Below, in pieces: positions 25,886 to 34,230 of a stretch of 64,000 bases of DNA. Under the pieces are notes generated by a model that did not search any database, was not told where the DNA came from, and worked only from the letters and a program-made list of their open reading frames with translations. This stretch comes from UBA1422 sp041859095 (GTDB lineage: Bacteria > Bacillota > Clostridia > Peptostreptococcales > Anaerovoracaceae). The DNA is taken from NCBI GenBank assembly GCA_041859095.1, contig JBHEKY010000027.1, positions 74,088 through 138,087 of the forward strand, given 5' to 3'. A program made the position numbers and the translations under genes. The number at the start of each line of letters is the position of its first letter. The stretch's first letter is position 1.

Positions 25886-26422
25886 ATGAATAAGCGCACT
25901 CAAAACGTTGCAATAGGAGGAATTTGCTTAGCAGGTTCGGTCTTGTCAGTGTTTTTGGCTTCAATCGTTCCCGGTGCGGAGCTGACGCTGTATGCTGTCA
26001 GCTCTCTTTTTGTTGCTGTACTGATTATTGAATCAGGTCTGCGGGGCGGATGGATGATGTATAGCGGGACCATCCTGCTTTGTTTAATCATAGTCCCGAA
26101 CAAACTTGCGATAATTCCATATGCCTTTTTCTTTGGATTGTATGGCATCATCAAGTTTTATGCAGAGCGTAGGAGACACCCGGCCATCCAGTTGGGGGTG
26201 AAAGCAGCTGTTTTTCTGGTCATATTTGGGATTGGTTACTTGTTTTTCCGCGAATTGTTTTTTGGAAACATAAAACTTCCGGATTTCTCACTTCCCATTC
26301 TAGTGCTAGCCGGATTGGCATTTTTGTTCCTCTATGACTTCATATTTTCACAGATAATCCAGCTCTACCGCAAAAGAGTTCGGCGGACGGATAAGGACAT
26401 TTCAGTGGGAAAAGACCTCTAA
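25886..26422 (+). CDS. uncharacterised membrane protein
   Basis: A 178-residue, highly hydrophobic protein with about five to six membrane spans (residues 8-30, 33-50, 53-72, 75-95, 105-125, 138-160) and a basic cytoplasmic tail (RKRVRRTDKD). I cannot assign a family with certainty; similar small membrane proteins accompany J-domain/DUF5685 genes in Clostridia. ATG 25886 is chosen because AAAGGAG sits five bases upstream; in-frame codons upstream lie inside the J-domain gene. It ends the cluster, with a long AT-rich hairpin at 26471-26521 as probable terminator. Confidence 0.75.
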   Translation: MNKRTQNVAIGGICLAGSVLSVFLASIVPGAELTLYAVSSLFVAVLIIESGLRGGWMMYSGTILLCLIIVPNKLAIIPYAFFFGLYGIIKFYAERRRHPAIQLGVKAAVFLVIFGIGYLFFRELFFGNIKLPDFSLPILVLAGLAFLFLYDFIFSQIIQLYRKRVRRTDKDISVGKDL

Positions 26423-26470
26423 AATAGTTATATGATAGGTCAATTCCCATATTTATGACGCATTTTGAGT

Positions 26471-26521
26471 GTGATAGTATTGTGTAAAAATCTGATTTTC
26501 ACAAGACTATCACATTTTTTC
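26471..26521. terminator. long inverted repeat/terminator-like hairpin
   Basis: The arms GTGATAGTATTGTG (26471-26484) and CACAAGACTATCAC (26500-26513) match at 13 of 14 positions; inner AAAAT/ATTTT can extend the stem to a 3-base loop. It is followed by a T-run. A TATAAT (26524-26529) for the next gene lies immediately downstream, so the element could terminate the upstream operon, serve as operator, or both. Confidence 0.6.
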
Positions 26522-26554
26522 GGTATAATAAGTGCATATGAGAGAGAGGTCTTT

Positions 26555-27550
26555 ATGCATCACAAGAAATTAACAAGCAAATTAACAATGAAAGAATATA
26601 TGGTGGGGATTGTTTGTATCCTAATTATTATTGTAGGTATTGCGACGACCCCGTATCATGTCAACGCTGATATGCTTCGTGCGAAAATCGTAACCAGTGT
26701 TTCAGTCGATCTGACCAAAACAACATTGCAATACCAAGTGGGATCAACCATTACTCCATCAGACATATATATCCGCGTCAACGGATCCTCAAATTCTGCG
26801 CAGCACAATGATGTTTTTATTGGCGCAAAGCAAAACACTGAGGTTGGAAGTAAAACCGTTACCATTACCTATGCAGGGCAGACATCTACCTATCAAGTGG
26901 CAGTAGTAGCTCTTGCCCCTACAGCTGCGGTGCTAGAAAAACTCGATTATGATAGGGTTGGCGCTTACAGTCCGGTACTTCCAGGCATCTCTGGTGTCAA
27001 CTTTGTGGCGACGCGTCAGGGAACGGACCAAATAATGGACTTGGGAGATACAACTGCCATAAACAGCGACGGCACATATTTCAGCGATTCGATTGAGTCC
27101 CTGGAGCCCGGTGCCACTTACTCGTTTAAGGTGAGATCCTTTGTAGAAGTCGAAGGGCAAAGATTCTATAGTGATTGGTCTGAAGAGACAAGCATCAAAT
27201 TGCCTGCATTGACAGGGGTAGATAAATGGCGGGTTGAGATAAAACAACAGTTAACTGCACATGGTGTGTATTCCAGAGAATACGAGGATATTATTATCAA
27301 TATTATTCGACATGAAAGCAAAGGGAATGAAAGAGCAGGCGAAGGCAGATACTATGTTGGCTTGCTGCAATTCAAAGAAACTTGGGCACATAATGATTCG
27401 GAAGCGTATTTCATTGAGCATGGTATCAGTAATTTTCAAGCAGATAATCGCCTGAGTGGCAGCTGGAGCATACACGAAATCGCCGAGTTAATCAAAAAAA
27501 AGGGAATCAAGGCGGTGAGACAGCACTGGGCCTCCACTTGGGATTTATAA
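26555..27550 (+). CDS. secreted lytic transglycosylase-like protein with Ig-like and FN3-like modules
   Basis: A 331-residue exported protein. The N-terminus has a basic stretch and a hydrophobic helix (about 14-33: VGIVCILIIIVGIATT), a signal peptide or anchor. Residues 50-120 resemble a bacterial Ig-like domain (VTSVSVDLTKTTLQYQVGS, VTITYAGQTSTYQVAV), residues 125-225 an FN3-like module, and residues 230-331 an SLT/lysozyme-like domain. In that domain RHESKGN carries the probable catalytic Glu and GLLQF is the typical following motif. Such enzymes cleave peptidoglycan glycan strands. ATG 26555 follows GAGAGAGG; upstream in-frame starts lack a ribosome-binding site. The catalytic domain is diverged, so it may have another glycan target. 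Confidence 0.78.
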   Translation: MHHKKLTSKLTMKEYMVGIVCILIIIVGIATTPYHVNADMLRAKIVTSVSVDLTKTTLQYQVGSTITPSDIYIRVNGSSNSAQHNDVFIGAKQNTEVGSKTVTITYAGQTSTYQVAVVALAPTAAVLEKLDYDRVGAYSPVLPGISGVNFVATRQGTDQIMDLGDTTAINSDGTYFSDSIESLEPGATYSFKVRSFVEVEGQRFYSDWSEETSIKLPALTGVDKWRVEIKQQLTAHGVYSREYEDIIINIIRHESKGNERAGEGRYYVGLLQFKETWAHNDSEAYFIEHGISNFQADNRLSGSWSIHEIAELIKKKGIKAVRQHWASTWDL

Positions 27551-27592
27551 ACAACACCACACAAATGATAGATACCCTTATCGTGAAATAAC

Positions 27593-27626
27593 AAAAAAAG
27601 GCAGGATTTTAACTCCTGCCTTTTTT
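27593..27626. terminator. bidirectional terminator between convergent genes
   Basis: An A-run and GGCAGGA (27600-27606), a loop, TCCTGCC (27614-27620) and six T. The A- and T-runs on both sides let it serve both the transglycosylase-like gene and the hydantoinase gene. Confidence 0.85.
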
Positions 27627-27671
27627 GTATTTATTTTTTACCATTACTTGTTCTGCAAATCCGAAGGATGA

Positions 27672-29072
27672 CTAGAGGGACGGACCCTTCAGGCGGATGG
27701 GCTTGCATTTAACCATCTTGCCTGCGCCTTTTTCTCCAACGAATTTGTCGTCTTTGAAGACCAGCTTGCCCCTGCTATAGGTAGCAACAGGGTAGCCCTT
27801 CACATCAACACCCTCCCAGATTGTGTGATCCAGGTTGCCATGCATTTTTGCATTGCGGATGGTAACGTTCTTCTTGGGATCATAAATCACGATGTCTGCA
27901 TCAAGACCGACCTGCAAATCACCCTTTACGTGATCCAGCCCAAATAATTTAGATGGGTTGGTGGAGCAAAGCTCAACAGCTCTTTGGAAGGAAATCCTTC
28001 CCTTGTTGGCCTCGGACAAAATGTACGGATACATGTTCTCGATGCCGGCACAGCCGTTGGGTATGGTGGTGAAGTTACCTGGTTTGCCGTCCTTGGTTTT
28101 GATTCCCCAGTCTTTCTCTTTCTGGGTGAACGGGCAGTGGTCTGTGGCTACAGTGGCGATGTCGCCTCTCTTGATGGCTGCCCAAAGAGCATCCTGAGAA
28201 GCTTTGCCTTTGACTGGAGGAGAACAGACAAAATCTCTGCCCCGAGGTCTTTTGTAGACTTCACTAGTGAAGTTCAGGTATTGTGGACAGGTTTCTGCAA
28301 AGATGGGATATCCTTCGTCCCTGGCTTTTGTAACGGCATCTACACCGTCTTTGCTGCCGAGGTGAACAATATAGAGAGATGTGCCAGCCATTTTTGCCAG
28401 GTTGATGGCTCGAATGTCTGCTTCGCTCTCAACATTTTCGTTCTTGGACATGTAATGCCACCAGGCGTCAACCTTCCCTTCAGAAAGATATTGTTTCACC
28501 AATACTGCATTTACATTTTTGTTTTCGGCATGAACACCAACCAGTGCGCCGATTTTTGATGCCTTCAACAATGTTTCATAGAAAGAACCATCATCAACAC
28601 CAAAGTCGTAAACCATGAACACTTTAAATGATGGAATACCAAACTTGACGCAGTCTTCCATGGTATCCAGCAAATCGCCGGAGGTGTCGCAAACACCAAC
28701 ATGGAATGAGTAGTCAACAGCAGCATCCGGGGCACATAGGGCATCACGTCTTTTGACAGCGTCCAGCATGGATTCGCCTTTACCTTGTAGAACAAAGTCA
28801 AATACAGTAGTGGTGCCTCCGCAAGCGGCGGAACGTGTGCCTGTGAAATAGTCGTCCGATGAGATGGTTCCACCAAATGGCATTGCCAAATGGGTGTGTC
28901 CGTCGATGGCTCCGGGAATGACCATTTTGCCTTTGGCGTCTACGACCTCAGTGCCGGCTTCTGGTTTCAAATTGGTGCCAATTGCGGCAATTTTACCATT
29001 CTTTACGGCGATATCAGCTTTAAATCTTGCTTGTGCCGTTACCAGCTCGCCGCCTTTGATAAGTAAATCCAT
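27672..29072 (-). CDS. hydA: dihydropyrimidinase/hydantoinase
   Basis: A 466-residue amidohydrolase that opens the ring of dihydropyrimidines or 5-substituted hydantoins. The metal motif GHTHL has His59 and His61, the carboxylated lysine is Lys150 in IPSFKVFMVYDFG, and further ligands lie in VGVHAEN and VHLGSKDG, with the ATDHCPF motif near residue 317. The length and these motifs match D-hydantoinase/dihydropyrimidinase rather than dihydroorotase or allantoinase. It is the second gene after an NCS1 permease, with a hairpin between them, so the pair likely imports and hydrolyses a cyclic amide. No N-carbamoyl amidohydrolase or dihydropyrimidine dehydrogenase is in the window, so substrate and further steps are unclear. 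Confidence 0.9.
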   Translation of the reverse strand: MDLLIKGGELVTAQARFKADIAVKNGKIAAIGTNLKPEAGTEVVDAKGKMVIPGAIDGHTHLAMPFGGTISSDDYFTGTRSAACGGTTTVFDFVLQGKGESMLDAVKRRDALCAPDAAVDYSFHVGVCDTSGDLLDTMEDCVKFGIPSFKVFMVYDFGVDDGSFYETLLKASKIGALVGVHAENKNVNAVLVKQYLSEGKVDAWWHYMSKNENVESEADIRAINLAKMAGTSLYIVHLGSKDGVDAVTKARDEGYPIFAETCPQYLNFTSEVYKRPRGRDFVCSPPVKGKASQDALWAAIKRGDIATVATDHCPFTQKEKDWGIKTKDGKPGNFTTIPNGCAGIENMYPYILSEANKGRISFQRAVELCSTNPSKLFGLDHVKGDLQVGLDADIVIYDPKKNVTIRNAKMHGNLDHTIWEGVDVKGYPVATYSRGKLVFKDDKFVGEKGAGKMVKCKPIRLKGPSL

Positions 29073-29113
29073 TTTTTAACCTCCTTTTATTGAAAATAGT
29101 TGTTTTGATAAAA

Positions 29114-29142
29114 TAGGAGCCTTTGGGTCTCAAAGGCTCCTA
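29114..29142 (-). terminator. hairpin between permease and hydantoinase genes
   Basis: TAGGAGCCTTT and AAAGGCTCCTA form a perfect 11-bp stem with a 7-base loop. The run after it on the minus strand (ATTTTAT) is a weak T-tract. It may be a partial terminator or an mRNA stability element adjusting expression of the downstream gene. Confidence 0.6.
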
Positions 29143-29174
29143 GGGCAAAACTAGTTATACAATTTTGTCAATGT

Positions 29175-30770
29175 TTATGCTCTTTGAGTCAGTGCTTCAT
29201 GCTCAGCTTCGGTTACGAAGGAATTCTTAGCAAATACAGGCATCAATACGATATACAGAATAAATGCTACTGCAAATGAGAAGAAGTAAGCGTTAGCAGC
29301 AATCCAGGTTCCTGCGGTTCCCAGCTTGGCAGCAAAGTCTGCTGCACCAGCGAATCCGAAAGCTCCAAAGTTGGCCCAAATTGGGAGAATCCAAGCGGCA
29401 ACCCATGAAATGAGAGCAGCCAGGTTCCAACCACCACTGTACCAATATCTGCCTTCAGCACCCTTGTACAGGGAAGCGACGTCGATTTGCTTTTTCTTTA
29501 CTACATAGTAGTCAGCAATAAAGATTGCAGCAATCGGAGCCAGCATTGCGCCGTAGTTGTTTAACCAACCGAATACATATGCGCCACCGGAACCGAAGAT
29601 CCACCAAGGTTGTGCAATGATGGCAACAACGCAGGTGATTACAACGCCCATTTTGTAGGAGATTTTGGATGGGGAAATGTTGGAGAATCCATTTGCGGGT
29701 GCTACGATGTTGGCAGCAACGTTTGTTGTAATGGTAGCTGCGATAACGCCGATGGCTGCAACGAAAATCATCAACTTGTTATCTACATAGTAGAATACAC
29801 CGGTTGGGTCGAACATTGCGGTTCCCAAGGATAGTTTTGTGGATTGTGCAAAGAATGCACCAATGAATGCGCAGAAGAACATGGGTAGAGGAAGTCCAAG
29901 CAACTGTCCCCAGAACTGGTCTTTTTGGGATCTGGCATATCTTGAAAAGTCAGGAATGCTCAGGCCCATGGTAGCCCAGAATGCGATGTTGCCGGTCAGA
30001 CCGCCCAGATAAAGCAGAACGAATCCACCTTTTTCGTCAATCAGCGCTTGATCGTTTGCAGCGTTCATAACCTCTCCAAAGGAGTAGCCAGCATCACCAG
30101 CAAGATTGACAGCCCATGCGAGCAGACCAATCATGACAGCAATTAGGATTGGGCCACCAATGTTTTGAACCCATTTAATTTGGTCCATACCATTGTAAGC
30201 AACCCAAAGGCTGAATGCCATGAAAATGAAGAAACCGATGAACTGACCAACACTGGCAGCAGGGTTTCCGGGAAGAGCCATGGTCCAGGTGGGATCAGCG
30301 AACTTGCTTACTACGATTCCGATTAAAGAAGCGACAGCAGCGCCACCAACCCAGCTCTGTACTGCACACCATCCGCAGGCAACGATTGTTCTGGAGACAG
30401 CAGGTACTTGCGCACCAACGGATCCAAAGGTCAATCTAGCAAAGCCAGGGAAAGGGATACCATATTTGGTACCGATGTGTGAGTTCAATTGCATAGGGAT
30501 AAGTACGATGAAGTTACCCAGAGCAACGTTCAGAACTGCCAACCAGGGGCTGATTCCGAAGCCGATAAGGGCAGAGGTAAGAGTTAACGATGGTAGGCAG
30601 ATTGCCATACCTACCCATAACATTGAAATGTTATAGGTTGTCCAGGTTCTTTGAGAAACAGAAGTCGGAGAAAGGTCTTCATTGTAATACTTTGAAGAAG
30701 CTAGCTCGGCTCTCGCAGCGGCTGTTAATTCAAACAGGCCGTTGGTCTCAACTTGTGTGTAGTTAGACAT
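29175..30770 (-). CDS. NCS1-family nucleobase/hydantoin permease
   Basis: A 531-residue transporter with about 12 membrane helices of the nucleobase:cation symporter-1 family (CodB, PucI, Mhp1). Typical segments are the N-terminal NEDLSPTSVSQRTWTTYNISMLWVGM, GIPFPGFARLTFGSVGAQVPAVSR, the helix IVACGWCAVQSWVGG and IPDFSRYARSQ. The cytoplasmic N-terminus precedes the first helix at about residue 45. Given the adjacent hydantoinase, the likely cargo is a hydantoin, dihydropyrimidine or related ring, imported with Na+ or H+. ATG 30770 has GGAGGTG upstream. A minus-strand TATAAT lies at 30820-30815 with a weak -35, and AT-rich ATTGTA-type half-sites lie near it, possibly regulatory. Confidence 0.9.
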   Translation of the reverse strand: MSNYTQVETNGLFELTAAARAELASSKYYNEDLSPTSVSQRTWTTYNISMLWVGMAICLPSLTLTSALIGFGISPWLAVLNVALGNFIVLIPMQLNSHIGTKYGIPFPGFARLTFGSVGAQVPAVSRTIVACGWCAVQSWVGGAAVASLIGIVVSKFADPTWTMALPGNPAASVGQFIGFFIFMAFSLWVAYNGMDQIKWVQNIGGPILIAVMIGLLAWAVNLAGDAGYSFGEVMNAANDQALIDEKGGFVLLYLGGLTGNIAFWATMGLSIPDFSRYARSQKDQFWGQLLGLPLPMFFCAFIGAFFAQSTKLSLGTAMFDPTGVFYYVDNKLMIFVAAIGVIAATITTNVAANIVAPANGFSNISPSKISYKMGVVITCVVAIIAQPWWIFGSGGAYVFGWLNNYGAMLAPIAAIFIADYYVVKKKQIDVASLYKGAEGRYWYSGGWNLAALISWVAAWILPIWANFGAFGFAGAADFAAKLGTAGTWIAANAYFFSFAVAFILYIVLMPVFAKNSFVTEAEHEALTQRA

Positions 30771-30930
30771 TTAAACACCTCCATTAAAATATTGTATATG
30801 ATTAATACCACCTCATTATACTACCTGTTTGGCAAAAGGGGAAATGTTTTTTTTGAATTTTACAATAATTGTACATAAAAAAATACAATAGACGTTAGCA
30901 ACAAAAAAATGTTAATATGAGGTAGGTGAA

Positions 30931-31566
30931 ATGATGAAAAAACAACAAATAATCGAAATAATAGACCGGTTAGACCGTGAATACCCAGAGGCGGAGTGCG
31001 CTCTGCTGTACCAAAATCTCTTCCAACTGCTGGTGGCGGTCACCTTATCTGCCCAGACTACGGACAAAAGTGTAAACCGTGTGTCGGGTTCTTTGTTTGA
31101 GCGATATCCCAATCCGTCGGCGTTGGCAAACGCGGAGCTTCTGGACCTGGAAACCATCCTAAAGCCCGTAGGTATGTACAAAACCAAGAGCCGAAATATC
31201 CTTAACCTTGCGATTCAATTGCGAGAACGCTTTGAAGGAAAAGTCCCGCATTCATATGAAGAATTAATCAGCTTGCCGGGTGTTGGGCGCAAAACAGCAA
31301 ATGTGGTGCTTTCGGTGGGTTTTGGTGAGCAGCGCATCGCCGTGGATACCCATGTGTTTCGATTGGCAAATCGAATAGGACTGGTTGCGGCACCCGATGT
31401 ATTAAAAACCGAATTGGCATTGATGGAGTGCATCCCAAAGGAGCGGTGGACCATGACGCACCATGGATTGATTTTTCATGGCAGGAATTGCTGTATGGCT
31501 AGAAATCCAGCCTGCGAAAGATGCGTCATTGACGATCTCTGCGAGAAAAACGGGCTTCCGCAATAA
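30931..31566 (+). CDS. nth: endonuclease III
   Basis: A 211-residue DNA glycosylase/AP lyase that removes oxidised pyrimidines. The helix-hairpin-helix LPGVGRKTANVV contains the catalytic Lys121, and the catalytic Asp139 lies in AVDTHVFRLANRIGL, matching the E. coli pair Lys120/Asp138. Four Cys near the C-terminus, spaced C-X6-C-X2-C-X5-C, bind the 4Fe-4S cluster. Length is normal. ATG 30931 follows GAGGTAGGTGA; ATG 30934 is an equally possible start. It is divergent from the permease gene and is followed 42 bases later by a YbaK-type gene. Confidence 0.95.
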   Translation: MMKKQQIIEIIDRLDREYPEAECALLYQNLFQLLVAVTLSAQTTDKSVNRVSGSLFERYPNPSALANAELLDLETILKPVGMYKTKSRNILNLAIQLRERFEGKVPHSYEELISLPGVGRKTANVVLSVGFGEQRIAVDTHVFRLANRIGLVAAPDVLKTELALMECIPKERWTMTHHGLIFHGRNCCMARNPACERCVIDDLCEKNGLPQ

Positions 31567-31608
31567 AAAGGATTCCCTTAATTGTTTAATAAATAGGAAG
31601 GCTATAAT

Positions 31609-32139
31609 ATGGAAGCGAATAATCCCAAAGAGAAACAAATAGATGCCATTGAACAGCAGGTTTATGATGTGCTGGGGGAATTAAACATCCCCTATGAAAG
31701 AGATACCCACGAGGCTTGCTTTACCGTTGAGCAAGCTAAGGAGCACGGATTGAACCGCCCGGGCATCAACGTGAAGAATCTGGTTATTCTGGACAAAAAA
31801 ACCGGGCAGCATTTCATGGTGATTCTGGAAGACGAGAGGAGACTTGACTTTAGGCACTTTGCGAGCATAGCCGGCTGGAGCAACAAAGCCACCTTTGCAT
31901 CGGACCAAGACATTTTTTCATATCTTGGGGTGCACATTGGCTCTTGCTCGGTATTCGGAATCATCAACGACAAAAAGAACCACGTAACCGTGGTTCTTGA
32001 AAAGGCCATTGGCCATGCCGATTTGGATGCCATCATCAACTTCCATCCCAATGTGAACACGGTGACCATTTCTCTAACAATCAGAGACATGTTCCGCTTT
32101 TTAGAGTGGGCGGGGAACAAGTTGATTCTTGAACCCTAG
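31609..32139 (+). CDS. YbaK/ProX-type aminoacyl-tRNA deacylase
   Basis: A 176-residue editing-domain protein that hydrolyses mischarged tRNA in trans (for example Ala- or Cys-tRNAPro). Features are the N-terminal YDVLGELNIPYERDTHEACFTVEQAKE, the conserved lysine in NLVILDKKTGQHFMVIL, and GVHIGSCSVFGIINDKKNHVTVVLEKA, which matches the prolyl-tRNA deacylase ProX/PrdX subgroup. It is cytoplasmic. A GGAAGG-like ribosome-binding site precedes ATG 31609. Its end overlaps the convergent SEC-C gene end by 4 bases (32136-32139). The exact tRNA specificity cannot be read from sequence. Confidence 0.88.
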   Translation: MEANNPKEKQIDAIEQQVYDVLGELNIPYERDTHEACFTVEQAKEHGLNRPGINVKNLVILDKKTGQHFMVILEDERRLDFRHFASIAGWSNKATFASDQDIFSYLGVHIGSCSVFGIINDKKNHVTVVLEKAIGHADLDAIINFHPNVNTVTISLTIRDMFRFLEWAGNKLILEP

Positions 32140-32633
32140 TTTTTGCCGCAACAATGCTTATACTTTTTACCGCTACCACACGGGCATGGATCATTCCGGC
32201 CCGTTTTGTTATTGTTGACAACAATTTTTGTTTTTTTGTAGACTTTGGTGATGGCTGACCGTTTTATGTCGGACAACACATCTTCCCACTGGGGGAGGGT
32301 ATACAAATATTCTGCTTCTGCAATTAGCATGTTCAGATATAAAGCTTCCGGATTCACGAGAATTGACAGAGGGGATTCTTCTGTAACTCCTTCAATAGGA
32401 AAGGATTCCACCAGGCTGGTTTGGATGCCGTCTAAAAATCCCATAAACAATACTGGATCCGCTTCAAACCGATCAACCAGTTCCTTGAAGGTTCCGGCAA
32501 GCGGCTTCGTGGGGTGTGTAAGTATTTCCTGATAAATACGTGTTTCCGTTTCGCTATATTCTTTCCAGAATGCCTCGAAGGAGTCATCTGTTTGATTTTC
32601 AATTAGTTTTTTCCATTGTTTGTATATTGTCAT
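32136..32633 (-). CDS. SEC-C metal-binding domain protein
   Basis: A 165-residue protein with a helical N-terminal ~135 residues of no known family and a C-terminal SEC-C motif, GRNDPCPCGSGKKYKHCCG, the zinc-binding tail also found in SecA and YecA-like proteins. Such stand-alone SEC-C proteins may bind ribosomes, SecA partners or nucleic acid, but the role here is unknown. Its ATG overlaps the hom stop as ATGA (32630-32633), so it is translated in coupling with homoserine dehydrogenase, although no functional link is evident. It is convergent with the YbaK-type gene. Confidence 0.85.
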   Translation of the reverse strand: MTIYKQWKKLIENQTDDSFEAFWKEYSETETRIYQEILTHPTKPLAGTFKELVDRFEADPVLFMGFLDGIQTSLVESFPIEGVTEESPLSILVNPEALYLNMLIAEAEYLYTLPQWEDVLSDIKRSAITKVYKKTKIVVNNNKTGRNDPCPCGSGKKYKHCCGKN

Positions 32634-33613
32634 ATTGCCTTCCTCTCTATCAATGTCCTTGCAATTTGTAGCACATCGCCCATAACGGCACTACCTGTGG
32701 GAAGCGGGCCTGCACCTTTGCCATAGAACATCAACTCATCCACTGCGTTGCCTTTTACAAAAATGGCATTGAATTCATTGCTGACTCCGGCAAGAGGGTG
32801 GGAAACCGGCAGTTCCATAGGTTTCACACGATAGACAATTTGACCGTCTTCTTTTTTGGCGCTGGCGATTAACTTGATTTTGTTGCCCCGCTCTTTTGCC
32901 TCCTGGATTTGTGTCAGAGTGATGCCGGTAATCCCAATCGTGGGGATTTCGGAGGGTGCAACATATTTGTCAAAGGCGAGTGCCATAAGAATGGTTAATT
33001 TATTTGCAACGTCATACCCCTCCACATCTGCTGTGGGGTCTGCTTCTGCAAAGCCTTTTTCCTGAGCCACCTTGAGGACGTCTTCATAGGCAAGTCCATA
33101 CTCTGTCATCTGTGTCAGGATATAATTAGTGGTTCCGTTGAGGATACCGAGTATTTCTTCGAATTGGTTGGCTTGCAGCACGGTGGTCAAGGCGTTGAGA
33201 ATGGGGATGCCGCCACCGACGCTGGCTTCAAAGCGGAAAAGCACATTGTTGTCTTTTGCGGTTTGAGTGAGGATATGATAATTGGCTGCCACTGCGGCCT
33301 TGTTAGCGGTGACCACGCTCTTACCGTTTCGCATAGCTTCCAGCATAAAGGTGGTGGCAGGTTCGATTCCGCCTAATAGTTCGATGACTACTTGAATCGA
33401 AGGATCACAGAAAATTTCCTGTGGGTTTTGTGTAAATTGACTGGCCGAAACGGTGATGTCCCGCTTGCGGTCTGTATCTTTTTCGAGAATCCTGATAATC
33501 CTCAAGTCCAGACCTGAAAAGGATTCAATTTGTTCCCGGTTCATTTCCAGAGTCTTGTAGGTGCCGGTGCCGATGTTTCCCAGGCCCAATAGCCCAATGT
33601 TAACGGTTTTCAT
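32630..33613 (-). CDS. hom: homoserine dehydrogenase, short form without ACT domain
   Basis: A 327-residue enzyme that reduces aspartate semialdehyde to homoserine in threonine/methionine synthesis. The nucleotide-binding motif GLLGLGNIGTGTY opens the protein, then come TANKAAVAANY, FEASVGGGIPILNAL and GILNGTTNYILTQM, with the catalytic Lys region in ADPTADVEGYDVANKL. Typical Firmicute Hom is about 400-430 residues with a C-terminal ACT domain; this one stops after the catalytic domain at MGDVLQIARTLIERKAI. It is therefore probably not feedback-inhibited through ACT. ATG 33613 is chosen with AAGGAGG upstream; an upstream in-frame start adds a non-family peptide. It is coupled to the SEC-C gene. 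Confidence 0.92.
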   Translation of the reverse strand: MKTVNIGLLGLGNIGTGTYKTLEMNREQIESFSGLDLRIIRILEKDTDRKRDITVSASQFTQNPQEIFCDPSIQVVIELLGGIEPATTFMLEAMRNGKSVVTANKAAVAANYHILTQTAKDNNVLFRFEASVGGGIPILNALTTVLQANQFEEILGILNGTTNYILTQMTEYGLAYEDVLKVAQEKGFAEADPTADVEGYDVANKLTILMALAFDKYVAPSEIPTIGITGITLTQIQEAKERGNKIKLIASAKKEDGQIVYRVKPMELPVSHPLAGVSNEFNAIFVKGNAVDELMFYGKGAGPLPTGSAVMGDVLQIARTLIERKAI

Positions 33614-33718
33614 AGAGTACCTCCTTGTAAATTGCTCGAAGGAATTATACCCCATTTTCTCTTTTTTGTCTTTATATTATCCGAATAATTTATTATGATA
33701 GTAACGGAGGTAATTAGA

Positions 33719-34189
33719 ATGGCATTACACATTGTACTGGTCGAACCGGAAATACCACCCAACACCGGAAACATCGCAAGATCCTGTGCAGCAACCGGCA
33801 GCGTTCTTCATCTTGTCAAACCTTTGGGATTTTCCATAGACGATAAAACCGTCCGGCGGGCGGGGCTGGATTACTGGCCTTTTGTGAAACTGGAAGTCCA
33901 TGAAAGTCTGGACGACTTCATGGGAAAGTACGGCGATCGGCAAATGTATCTGGCCACCACAAAAGGGGGCGTTGCCTATACGGACATTCGATTCAAAGAT
34001 GAAGATATGATTCTGTTCGGAAAAGAAACGGCAGGTTTGCCCAGAGATTTCATCAAAGCCAGAGAATCCCAGGCAATCCGCATTCCGATGGCTGCGGAAA
34101 CAGCGCTGCGCTCACTGAATTTATCGAATTCAGTGAATATTATATTATTTGAAGCATTGCGTCAAATGGGCTTTCCCGGGTTGAAATAA
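33719..34189 (+). CDS. trmL: tRNA (cytidine(34)-2'-O)-methyltransferase TrmL
   Basis: A 156-residue SPOUT methyltransferase that 2'-O-methylates the wobble base of tRNALeu isoacceptors. Motifs are IVLVEPEIPPNTGNIARSCAATG at the start, LFGKETAGLP in the SAM-binding knot, and IRIPMAAETALRSLNLSNSVNIILFEALRQ at the C-terminus. ATG 33719 follows CGGAGG with an eight-base gap. It is the minimal single-domain form. It is followed 42 bases later by rpoN. Confidence 0.94.
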   Translation: MALHIVLVEPEIPPNTGNIARSCAATGSVLHLVKPLGFSIDDKTVRRAGLDYWPFVKLEVHESLDDFMGKYGDRQMYLATTKGGVAYTDIRFKDEDMILFGKETAGLPRDFIKARESQAIRIPMAAETALRSLNLSNSVNIILFEALRQMGFPGLK

Positions 34190-34230
34190 AAGCGTGTTAT
34201 GATATAATCAAATCGAGGTATTTAGCAACA

